Shown here in pieces: positions 25,708 through 32,624 of a stretch of DNA of 32,624 nucleotides. The position numbers and the translations under genes were made by a program. The stretch is taken from the NCBI GenBank assembly GCA_945278685.1, contig CALYPW010000004.1:1-32624 (forward strand), given 5' to 3'. The DNA comes from an uncultured Dolosicoccus sp. Its GTDB lineage: Bacteria > Bacillota > Bacilli > Lactobacillales > Aerococcaceae. The notes below the pieces were generated by a model that worked only from the letters and a program-made list of their open reading frames with translations, had not been told where the DNA came from and made no database searches. Within the stretch, counting starts at the first letter, position 1, and the number at the start of each line of letters is the position of its first letter.

Positions 25708-27427
25708 ACGACTTCTGCGGGACTTGGCGAGTTTCAAAGCTCCTCTTTTCCTCGGAGTCCTCGCGACCATCGTGATTACAGTTTGTGACATTCTAGCACC
25801 ACGCATCATGGGGGACTTGACCAACCAGATCGCCGGAGATGTCGCCAGTGGCCAAACCATCGACTTCCAAGCATTGGCTAGAATCTGTCTGTGGTTAATC
25901 GCTATCTACGTGATCTTAGGACTATTCACCTTGGTTCAAGGACGTTTGTTAACTTTCATTTCACAACGTTTCGTCTTTAATTTGCGTCAAGAAATTTCCA
26001 AAAAGGTTCGACACATCCCATTGAGTTACTATGACCAACAACAAACAGGAGATCTTCTCAGTCGAATGACCAATGATGTAGAAATCCTTGGCAAGAACAT
26101 TCAACAAACCTTTAGCCAACTTCTCTACGGTGGCTTATTATTAATCGGTACTTTTGGAATGATGATTCGCATCAGCTGGATCATGACCGTGATTTTCCTC
26201 ATCACCATTCCTTTGAACTTCTTGGCCACCCGCTGGATCACCCGCCGTTCACAAAAGTACTTCAAAGCCAAAGCTGAAGGGCTGGGATACATGGTCAGCT
26301 ATGTGGAAGAAAGCTTTACTGGTACGGATCTTATCAAAGCCTATAGTTATGAAGAGAGAGCCGACCAGGAATTCTCTCAATACAATGATCATTTGTACCA
26401 TGTTTCTTACCGAGCCAGTTTCATCGTGGGCATCCTTCTACCGGTGATGACCTTCATTTCCAATGTAGGTTACGTAGCCATCAGTGTCGTAGGAGGACTT
26501 TTAGTCGTTGCCCGCGCCATCGGCATCGGAGATGTTCTTGCCTTCATCCAATACAGTCAAAAGATTACCCGCCCCATTGCCAGCATGGCTGAAATGGCCA
26601 ATCTGCTGCAAGAAACCATCGCCTCTGCAGACCGTGTCTTTCAATTTTTAGACGCGCCTGAAGAAGTCGACGAGCAGCAAGAAGAGATCCAAAGCCCTAT
26701 TCGAGACATCGTCTTTGATCACGTTGGCTTTAGCTACAAGGAAGACCAACCGATTATTCGCGATTTGAACTTAACGGTGAATCGTGGAGAAACAATCGCC
26801 ATCGTTGGACCCACTGGTGCTGGAAAGACCACACTGGTGAATTTACTTTTGCGTTTTTATGATGTATCCTCAGGCGCCATTCGTCTCAACGGTATTGATA
26901 TCCGGCATGCCACCCGCCACAACTTACGTGAACACTTCGCCATGGTGCTTCAAGATATCTGGCTTCAACAAGGAACCATCGCAGACAATATCCGCTACGG
27001 CAGTGAAGTGGCCACTCAAGAAGATATTGTCCAAGCAGCCAAACATGCCAACTGTTCTCATTTCATCCAAACTTTGCCCCAAGGATTCGATACCGTCCTT
27101 AATGAGGAATCAAGCAATATCTCCCAAGGACAGCGCCAACTTCTGACGATCGCCCGCGCCTTTATCAGCGACCCTGAGATTCTGATTTTGGATGAAGCCA
27201 CTTCTTCTGTGGACACCCGAACAGAACAGTTGATCCAAAAAGCCATGGCCAATTTGATGCGAGGACGAACGAACTTTGTCATCGCCCATCGCTTGTCGAC
27301 CATTGTCCATGCCGATAAAATCCTTGTCTTGGATCAAGGGGACATTGTGGAGCAAGGCTCTCATGAAGAACTTCTTGAAGCCAATGGACTTTATGCTTCA
27401 CTTTACCATAGCCAATTCGCTGAATAA
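25676..27427 (+). CDS. ABC exporter half-transporter with canonical ATP site
   Basis: A 583-residue partner of the preceding subunit, with six membrane helices and a nucleotide-binding domain. Walker A is GPTGAGKTT, Walker B ILILDEATSSVD with the catalytic Glu, and the H-loop AHRLSTI is normal. Its signature is ISQGQRQLLTIARA, altered at the second residue, which places the weak signature opposite the weak Walker site of the partner. This is the expected division of labour in a heterodimer. The ATG at 25676 is 8 bases after GGAGG; an earlier in-frame start at 25625 would lie deep in the previous gene. A bidirectional terminator follows. Confidence 0.94.
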   Translation: MKHTERPATVKRLLRDLASFKAPLFLGVLATIVITVCDILAPRIMGDLTNQIAGDVASGQTIDFQALARICLWLIAIYVILGLFTLVQGRLLTFISQRFVFNLRQEISKKVRHIPLSYYDQQQTGDLLSRMTNDVEILGKNIQQTFSQLLYGGLLLIGTFGMMIRISWIMTVIFLITIPLNFLATRWITRRSQKYFKAKAEGLGYMVSYVEESFTGTDLIKAYSYEERADQEFSQYNDHLYHVSYRASFIVGILLPVMTFISNVGYVAISVVGGLLVVARAIGIGDVLAFIQYSQKITRPIASMAEMANLLQETIASADRVFQFLDAPEEVDEQQEEIQSPIRDIVFDHVGFSYKEDQPIIRDLNLTVNRGETIAIVGPTGAGKTTLVNLLLRFYDVSSGAIRLNGIDIRHATRHNLREHFAMVLQDIWLQQGTIADNIRYGSEVATQEDIVQAAKHANCSHFIQTLPQGFDTVLNEESSNISQGQRQLLTIARAFISDPEILILDEATSSVDTRTEQLIQKAMANLMRGRTNFVIAHRLSTIVHADKILVLDQGDIVEQGSHEELLEANGLYASLYHSQFAE

Positions 27428-27437
27428 TCAAGACCAC

Positions 27438-27471
27438 AAAGAAACCCCGACAAATTTGTCGGGGTTTCTTT
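27438..27471. terminator. Bidirectional terminator between the ABC operon and ptsI
   Basis: A 34-base perfect palindrome with 17-base arms (AAAGAAACCCCGACAAA and its complement). It has A/T-rich ends on both sides, so it can end the plus-strand ABC transcript and the minus-strand ptsHI transcript. Confidence 0.93.
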
Positions 27472-27491
27472 TATTTGTATCGAATAAGAGA

Positions 27492-29219
27492 TTAATCGAG
27501 TTCAGCAACCGCCTTTTCGACTAATTCCATGACCTCTTCAACAGTTCCGCATTCGTTGATCGCTTTGTCAGCCAGGGCTTCCATTTCTTTGGAATCCAAT
27601 TTGCTGATTAAGCTTCTCGATTCTAAAACGCTAGAAGCGCTCATGGAGAACTCATCCAGACCCATTCCAATTAATAATGGAATCGCCATCTGGTCGCCAC
27701 CCATCTCTCCACACATACCGGTCCATTTACCTTCAGCGTGAGAAGCATCGATAACATTCTTAATCAAGGATAGAATGGCTGGGTTGTATGGCTGGTACAA
27801 GTAAGAAACTTTCTCGTTCATACGGTCCGCGGCCATTGTGTATTGGATCAAGTCGTTGGTTCCAATACTGAAGAAATCTACTTCCTTGGCGAATTGCTTA
27901 GCATTGACCGCCGCCGCTGGAATTTCAATCATGATTCCTACTTGGTAATCATCTGAAACTTTATGACCTTCGTCGACGAGCTCCTTATGAACTTCATCAA
28001 GAATGGCTTTGGCTTTGCGATATTCGTTCAAGGTTGCAATCATTGGGAACATGATTCGTAAATCTCCGTGGACAGAAGAACGTAACAAGGCACGTAATTG
28101 TGTCTTGAACATTTTTGGTTCAGCCAGAGAAATACGAATGGCACGATAGCCCAAGAATGGGTTCATTTCTTCTGGTAATGGAAGGTAAGGTAAGAACTTG
28201 TCTCCTCCAATGTCCATGGTACGAACAACGACGCCTTTACCGTCCATCTTTTCCAAGACTTCTTTGTAGGATTCATATTGCTCGTCTTCTGTAGGGAAAT
28301 CCGGTGAATCCATGTACAAGAATTCTGTGCGGTATAATCCAACGCCATCCGCACCGTTCTCAACGGCTCCTTCAGCGTCTTGAGGAGTTCCAATGTTAGC
28401 GGCGATTTCTACTTCCTTACCATCTTTGGTGACAGAAGGTGCATCGACCAACTTGGCCCACTCTGCACGTTGCGCTTCATAAGCTTTGGCTTTCTCCTTG
28501 TATTCCGCAATTTCTTCATCGGATGGATCGATAATGACAACACCTTCTAAGGCATCGACAATCATCATTTGTCCATCTTTGATTTCTTGTGTGATGGATT
28601 CCGTTCCAACAATGGCTGGAATCTCTAAAGAACGAGCCATGATGGCAGAGTGTGACGTACGTCCACCAATATCGGTAACAAACGCACGGACAAACTCTTT
28701 GTTCAATTGGGCAGTATCACTTGGCGTTAAGTCATTGGCTACAACGATCACTTGCTCATTGATTCCAACAGGACTTGGTAAGCGAATAGCCAATAAAGCA
28801 GCCATGACACGGTCAGAAACGTCGCGGATATCCGCAGCACGCTCTTGCATGTATGGGTTATCTTCCATGGATTCGAACATAGTGATGAACATGTCGGAGA
28901 CCTGTTTCAACGCATGCTCTGCATTGACCTTTTCATTGGTAATGATGTCTTTGACTTGGTCCATCATTTCCGGATCTGCCAAGACTAGAAGGTGCGCATC
29001 AAATACTTGAGCTTCTTCTTCACCAATGGATTTTGCCGCTGTTTCTCGAATTTGTTCGATCTCAGCTTGTGCTTGTTGCAAAGCTTTGTCTAGGCGAGCA
29101 ATTTCTTCGCTAGGCTCACGGTCAGTGACTGTTTCGAAAGATAGATCTGGTTCAACGAGTAAATAAGCAGGGGCAATAGAAATTCCACTACTTGCCGCAA
29201 TACCTGTTAAGCGACCCAT
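27492..29219 (-). CDS. ptsI: PTS enzyme I
   Basis: Phosphoenolpyruvate-protein phosphotransferase, 575 residues, passing phosphate from PEP to HPr at the start of PTS sugar uptake. The N-terminal HPr-binding and swivelling domains carry the phosphorylated His190 in [13 protein letters not shown]. The C-terminal PEP-binding barrel shows [47 protein letters not shown] and the active Cys in [10 protein letters not shown]. The start at 29219 ([10 protein letters not shown]) is one base after the ptsH stop; the frame is open to 29324 within ptsH but that is not coding here. It consumes the PEP made by enolase of this window. Confidence 0.98.
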   Translation of the reverse strand: MGRLTGIAASSGISIAPAYLLVEPDLSFETVTDREPSEEIARLDKALQQAQAEIEQIRETAAKSIGEEEAQVFDAHLLVLADPEMMDQVKDIITNEKVNAEHALKQVSDMFITMFESMEDNPYMQERAADIRDVSDRVMAALLAIRLPSPVGINEQVIVVANDLTPSDTAQLNKEFVRAFVTDIGGRTSHSAIMARSLEIPAIVGTESITQEIKDGQMMIVDALEGVVIIDPSDEEIAEYKEKAKAYEAQRAEWAKLVDAPSVTKDGKEVEIAANIGTPQDAEGAVENGADGVGLYRTEFLYMDSPDFPTEDEQYESYKEVLEKMDGKGVVVRTMDIGGDKFLPYLPLPEEMNPFLGYRAIRISLAEPKMFKTQLRALLRSSVHGDLRIMFPMIATLNEYRKAKAILDEVHKELVDEGHKVSDDYQVGIMIEIPAAAVNAKQFAKEVDFFSIGTNDLIQYTMAADRMNEKVSYLYQPYNPAILSLIKNVIDASHAEGKWTGMCGEMGGDQMAIPLLIGMGLDEFSMSASSVLESRSLISKLDSKEMEALADKAINECGTVEEVMELVEKAVAELD

Positions 29220-29220
29220 A

Positions 29221-29487
29221 TTACTCAGATAACCCTTCGTTAACCATTGTTTCTTCGATAGCTGCCATGGCTTCTGCTTCGTCGTCACCTTCAACAGTGA
29301 TTGTAACGTCTGCGCCTTGGCCAACTCCTAAGGACATAACGCCCATGATTGACTTTAGGTTGACGGCTTTTCCTTGATATTCTAAGTTAATGTCGGATGA
29401 GAACTTGCTAGCGGTTTGAACCAATAAGGTTGCTGGACGTGCGTGAATCCCTGTATCCGCTACAATATTAAAATCTTTTTTCTCCAT
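29221..29487 (-). CDS. ptsH: Phosphocarrier protein HPr
   Basis: An 88-residue HPr. His15 ([13 protein letters not shown]) takes phosphate from enzyme I. Ser46 ([13 protein letters not shown]) is the site of HPr kinase, giving P-Ser-HPr, the co-repressor of CcpA. The ATG at 29487 ([10 protein letters not shown]) is 9 bases after AAGGGG; a TTG two codons earlier is a weaker choice. It is followed immediately by ptsI. Confidence 0.98.
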   Translation of the reverse strand: MEKKDFNIVADTGIHARPATLLVQTASKFSSDINLEYQGKAVNLKSIMGVMSLGVGQGADVTITVEGDDEAEAMAAIEETMVNEGLSE

Positions 29488-29647
29488 AATCAAAAACCCC
29501 TTTTATGTATGTATTTTGTAGAAAATTATCAATATGATAAGTCCCTTACATCACCATAAGGATAACACACTATGGGGTGGAAATCTAGAAAAATTAAAGC
29601 CTTTTCATAAAACGATCACAATTGACTAAGAATGGTGAAAGCAACAA

Positions 29648-29661
29648 TGAAAGCAATTACA
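29648..29661. promoter_or_regulatory. cre-like sequence upstream of ptsHI
   Basis: TGAAAGCAATTACA matches the CcpA-binding consensus TGNAANCGNWNNCA except for the G of the central CG. It overlaps the prfC stop, 160 bases upstream of ptsH. A half copy TGAAAGCAA occurs 12 bases away at 29636. Binding is a guess. Confidence 0.3.
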
Positions 29662-31234
29662 TTAATTTATGTAATTTCACGTCTGGCCAGCGGTCTTCGA
29701 ACCAATTCATGGCGAATTCATTCTCAAACAAAATGACTGGTTGATCAAAACGATCTTTGGCCAATATATTCCTAGAAGAGGACATTCTTGGATTCATATC
29801 TTCCGGATCGATCCAGCGGGTCACCTTGCTGCCAAGAGGTTCCATGGTCACTTCGGCCTTGTATTCATGTAAGAGACGGTGCTCAAAAACTTCAAACTGC
29901 AACTGACCGATGGCGCCTAGTAAATATTCATTCCCATGGTAGGTTCGGTACAACTGAATGGCACCTTCTTGCACCAGTTGTTCCATTCCAGTGTGAAAGG
30001 ATTTCTGGCGCATCACATTCTTCGGCGTCACTTTGACGAACATCTCTGGTGTAAATTCTGGCAAGGCTGGAAATTCCACATAATGATTGCCTTCGTAAAT
30101 CGTATCTCCAATTTGGAAGTTGCCTGTATCAAATAGTCCAATAATATCTCCTGCATAAGCGGTTTGGACGTTCTCCCGTTCATCGGCCATAAATTGGGTG
30201 GTATGGGCCAATCGAAGGCTTCGTTTGGTTCTGGACAAAGTCACAGTCTTACCCTTCTCAAACTGACCAGAAACGATGCGCGCAAATGCAATACGGTCGC
30301 GGTGAGCGGGGTTCATGTTGGCTTGAATTTTGAAAACAAACCCGGTGAGCTTCTCATCAGTTGCTTGTATTAATTCGCCATTAACATCTTCCATGGCACT
30401 TGGACAAGGAGCCAATTCCACAAAGGCATCAAAAAAGGTTTCCACGCCGAATCCTGTCAAAGCAGAACCAAAAAAGACAGGTGTCAGCTTGCCATTGTCA
30501 ATGCGTTCCCTGTCGAACTCATTTCCTGCAATGGAAAGCAACTGTGCATCTTCCATGGCATCTGAATAAACGGTGGATGTCTTGAAATCATGATCTCCTT
30601 GGGCTTCCCCATTCCCGTCCAGAGGCACGAACCGCTCATCGCCCTCTTTGCCACGAAGTTCCAAACGGTCATTGTACAAATCATACAAACCAAGCAAATG
30701 GCTCCCCATTCCCATGGGCCAATTCATGGGATAAGCATCGATACCAAGAACCTCTTCCAATTCTTCCACCAATTCCAAAGGAAAACGACCATCGCGGTCT
30801 AACTTATTAATAAAGGTAAAAACTGGAATCCCACGACGACTAACTACCTCGAAAAGTTTCTTGGTTTGCGGCTCGATTCCTTCGGTCGAATCCACTACCA
30901 TGACTGCCGCATCCACGGCCATTAAAGTACGATAGGTATCTTCTGAAAAATCATCGTGTCCGGGCGTATCAACAATGTTGACACGGTGTCCTTGATAATC
31001 CACTTGCATCACTGAACTTGTCACTGAGATTCCACGTTGTTGTTCGACTTCCATCCAGTCAGAAGTCGCAAAACCTGCAGAATTTCGACCCCGTCCTTGA
31101 ACCGTTCCTTTTTCGCGAATTACTCCACCCACCAATAAAAACTGTTCAGTAATGGTCGTCTTACCTGCGTCTGGGTGAGAGATGATCGCAAAAGTGCGTC
31201 TTTTTTCTACTTCTTCTTGTAGCAGTTGATTCAT
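29657..31234 (-). CDS. prfC: Peptide chain release factor 3
   Basis: RF3, a 525-residue translational GTPase that recycles RF1/RF2 after termination. G1 is [13 protein letters not shown] (about 18-30); switch II is [18 protein letters not shown]4 is [10 protein letters not shown]. The RF3-specific [12 protein letters not shown] stretch appears as [13 protein letters not shown]. The C-terminal domain III is present. The start at 31234 ([16 protein letters not shown]) follows AAAGGAG by 5 bases; an upstream frame to 31273 overlaps the terminator of the preceding gene. It stands alone between two terminator/promoter regions. Confidence 0.98.
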   Translation of the reverse strand: MNQLLQEEVEKRRTFAIISHPDAGKTTITEQFLLVGGVIREKGTVQGRGRNSAGFATSDWMEVEQQRGISVTSSVMQVDYQGHRVNIVDTPGHDDFSEDTYRTLMAVDAAVMVVDSTEGIEPQTKKLFEVVSRRGIPVFTFINKLDRDGRFPLELVEELEEVLGIDAYPMNWPMGMGSHLLGLYDLYNDRLELRGKEGDERFVPLDGNGEAQGDHDFKTSTVYSDAMEDAQLLSIAGNEFDRERIDNGKLTPVFFGSALTGFGVETFFDAFVELAPCPSAMEDVNGELIQATDEKLTGFVFKIQANMNPAHRDRIAFARIVSGQFEKGKTVTLSRTKRSLRLAHTTQFMADERENVQTAYAGDIIGLFDTGNFQIGDTIYEGNHYVEFPALPEFTPEMFVKVTPKNVMRQKSFHTGMEQLVQEGAIQLYRTYHGNEYLLGAIGQLQFEVFEHRLLHEYKAEVTMEPLGSKVTRWIDPEDMNPRMSSSRNILAKDRFDQPVILFENEFAMNWFEDRWPDVKLHKLM

Positions 31235-31239
31235 GATTA

Positions 31240-31291
31240 CTCCTTTAAAAAACAAACAATCGATAACGTCCATTCAAGGGGTTATCGATTG
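31240..31291 (-). terminator. Terminator of the DivIVA-domain gene
   Basis: On the minus strand CAATCGATAAC (31291-31281) pairs perfectly with GTTATCGATTG (31267-31257) around a 13-base loop, followed by a T-rich run. It begins 10 bases after the stop and precedes prfC. Confidence 0.8.
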
Positions 31292-31300
31292 GTACAATGC

Positions 31301-31993
31301 TTACTTATTTGCTTGTTGAGGTTTGAATTTGACGAGATTACTTGCACGTTGAACCCCTTCAACCTCTTCAGCGGATTCGTGACTTTCATTCTTGATGACT
31401 TCTTGAATCAGGCGTTGAAGTTCGATTTTTTCTTCGGCAGTAATGCTGCTAGTTGCCCAGATCTTCTCTTGATCTTCTGGACGTGGCGCGGTCTCTAAAT
31501 ATTCCGCTTCATATTTATTAACTTCTTCGTTCCACGAATCCAAGGTAGCATCAGGAAACATGGCGTCGAAGTCCGTATTATCCAGCATGGCCTGGTAGGT
31601 AGTGAGAACTTCTTGCATTTGTTCTTTCATATCGTTGAGGTCATCGCGCAACCCAATCCCGTCATCCATTAAACGACGGCTTTCGTGAGTAAACTCTTCC
31701 TTGTATTGTGCGACACGCTCATTGGTATGTTCAATTAAGCGGTCTGCTTCTGTTGTTGAATCGTCAATGATCTTTTGACCGGTAACACGCGCGTCCAGGA
31801 TTCCATCTTTTAAAGCTTGCTCCATCCCAGTATATTTGATCAAAGCGTCTTCCACCTGGGTCAGTTGTTCCACTTGTTCTTCAAGCGCTTTTTCAAGTTC
31901 GCCAATGCGCGTCGCTTGCTCTTCCATGTATTGATCGACCTGTCGTCGGTTATAGCCAAATAAACTTAAAGACAATGATTTTGACGTGCTCAT
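31301..31993 (-). CDS. DivIVA-domain coiled-coil protein
   Basis: A 230-residue protein with an N-terminal DivIVA-like start, LSLFGYNRRQVDQYMEEQATRIGELEKALEE (residues 9-39), in which the aromatic/glycine pair and VDQYM are typical of the membrane-curvature domain. A coiled coil (about 25-135) and an acidic tail follow. DivIVA-family proteins organise poles and septa; this one is a short relative rather than classical divIVA, which normally lies next to ileS or the ylm genes, or GpsB. GGGAGG precedes the ATG by 4 bases. Its role cannot be told from context. Confidence 0.85.
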   Translation of the reverse strand: MSTSKSLSLSLFGYNRRQVDQYMEEQATRIGELEKALEEQVEQLTQVEDALIKYTGMEQALKDGILDARVTGQKIIDDSTTEADRLIEHTNERVAQYKEEFTHESRRLMDDGIGLRDDLNDMKEQMQEVLTTYQAMLDNTDFDAMFPDATLDSWNEEVNKYEAEYLETAPRPEDQEKIWATSSITAEEKIELQRLIQEVIKNESHESAEEVEGVQRASNLVKFKPQQANK

Positions 31994-32032
31994 GGAACCT
32001 CCCTCTCTTCTTAAATGTGATCACTCTCAACA

Positions 32033-32038
32033 ATCATA
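32033..32038 (-). promoter_or_regulatory. Extended -10 promoter of the DivIVA-domain gene
   Basis: On the minus strand TTGGTATGAT, an extended -10 about 40 bases before the start. No convincing -35 is seen. Confidence 0.45.
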
Positions 32039-32082
32039 CCAAAGTCTTGCAAATAAATCACCTTTGAAAAGACGATTTTCAT

Positions 32083-32109
32083 AAAAAATACCAGAGTTCA
32101 TTGCTCGGG
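32083..32109 (-). terminator. Weak terminator-like hairpin after the surface-protein remnant
   Basis: On the minus strand CCCGAG and CTCTGG can pair with one mismatch around a 7-base loop, followed by six Ts. It may be the old terminator of the decayed gene upstream. Confidence 0.35.
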
Positions 32110-32124
32110 TCTTAAAATGTGAAA

Positions 32125-32585
32125 CTATTGAAAGTTTTTTCCGAATGATCCTTCTTGTCGTTTGCGTGGATTCACTGCTCATCCACTACCAAGTGCTATT
32201 AAAAGAAGCCCTGCAAGCACCACTAAACCCTGGCCGGTGTGGGTGAAAGTTCTGGCTGAACATCTTCTGGCATTGCTGTTGGACGGTTATGGAATCAGGT
32301 GTCGAATTCGACCGCTTCTGCAGGAGCTTCAACCGATGCACTTGCTTACGCTATTGCTGTGAAGTCTCCGGCTGTTCCAACATGGGTATCTGCAATTGGT
32401 TCTGGAACCGAAACTGATTCTGCTTGCGCATGAGTAACTGCTGAATTTGCTGTAAAGAATAAAGTACTAGAAATCGCTACTGAGGCTACACCGACGGATA
32501 GTCGACGCAAGGCATGGCGATTAACTTTATCGGCTCGTTTCTGATGTAGTAGTTTTCTGTTGTTTGTTTCTACTATGTTTTTCAC
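32125..32585 (-). pseudogene. Decayed YSIRK/LPXTG cell-wall surface protein
   Basis: The first 79 codons encode a YSIRK-type signal peptide, HALRRLSVGVASVAISSTLF (about 24-43), with a cleavage region near VTHAQAES. The frame then stops at TAA (after GDFTAIA). Beyond it the same frame reads ASASVEAPAEAVEFDT, a TGA, then NRPTAMPEDVQPELSP. A different frame then reads HTGQGLVVLAGLLLIALGSG, TGA, AVNPRKRQEG. That is a sorting signal: the (L-P-x)-T-G end, a hydrophobic segment and a basic tail. Signal peptide and wall anchor are thus only about 80 codons apart, with at least one frameshift and three stops, so most of the gene has been lost. The GTG start lacks a clear ribosome-binding site. Confidence 0.8.
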
Positions 32586-32624
32586 TCCAGATAGATTAGT
32601 AATTCGAATTTACCGCTTTATTTC

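Noticed and set aside
29220-29324. Longer ptsI N-terminus
   Set aside because: The stretch lies inside ptsH in another frame, and enzyme I begins at MGRLTGIA in this family.
32162-32362. Plus-strand protein of 66 residues at the right end
   Set aside because: It is the antisense of the surface-protein remnant, with no ribosome-binding site and no recognisable domain.

Overview
The window comes from a low-to-moderate GC Gram-positive chromosome of the Lactobacillales. Evidence is the cggR-gap-pgk-tpiA-gpmI-eno operon, the yqeG-yqeH-yhbY-nadD-yqeK-rsfS-yqeM block, yceD-rpmF, ptsH-ptsI, and a YSIRK-type surface-protein signal peptide. An Aerococcaceae or Carnobacteriaceae relative fits, but the genus cannot be fixed by reading alone.

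Region 1 (1 to about 5410) is visibly more A+T-rich than the rest and is read as the integrase end of an integrated element; its far end lies outside the window. All genes are on the minus strand: a tyrosine integrase beside eno, a secreted protein whose frame is split by two tandem TAA codons (the second part carries an OB-fold-like domain), a near-consensus promoter, a small HTH protein, a DUF5659-like protein, a large winged-helix protein that resembles a replication initiator, and an unrecognised gene running off the left edge. Between the small genes and the winged-helix gene is a 275-bp stretch with helically phased direct repeats, imperfect palindromes and a perfect hairpin. It could be an iteron-type origin or an operator array.

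Region 2 (5364 to 12621) is the complete lower-glycolysis operon on the minus strand, headed by its regulator CggR. A strong hairpin terminator between gap and pgk should make cggR-gap more abundant than the distal genes. The eno terminator overlaps the start of the integrase gene.

Region 3 (12682 to 15538, plus strand) is a three-gene operon, esterase, ATP-grasp ligase, esterase. It has its own promoter and terminator and no assigned function.

Region 4 (15548 to 23819, minus strand) starts with clpP, which carries an in-frame TAA at codon 89 before all three catalytic residues. Next come a membrane acyltransferase, then rpmF, yceD, tmcAL, a methyltransferase, rsfS, yqeK, nadD, yhbY, yqeH and yqeG: a translation, ribosome-assembly and NAD block with short gaps and stop/start overlaps.

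Region 5 (23888 to 27471, plus strand) encodes a heterodimeric ABC exporter behind a structured leader. It ends at a bidirectional terminator shared with ptsI.

Region 6 (27492 to 32624, minus strand) holds ptsI, ptsH, prfC, a DivIVA-domain gene, and the wreck of an LPXTG surface-protein gene at the right edge. No tRNA, rRNA or CRISPR array was seen, and no gap between genes exceeds about 280 bases. Three protein-level lesions (clpP, the split secreted gene, the surface-protein remnant) suggest decay, laboratory mutation or sequence error and deserve read-level checks.
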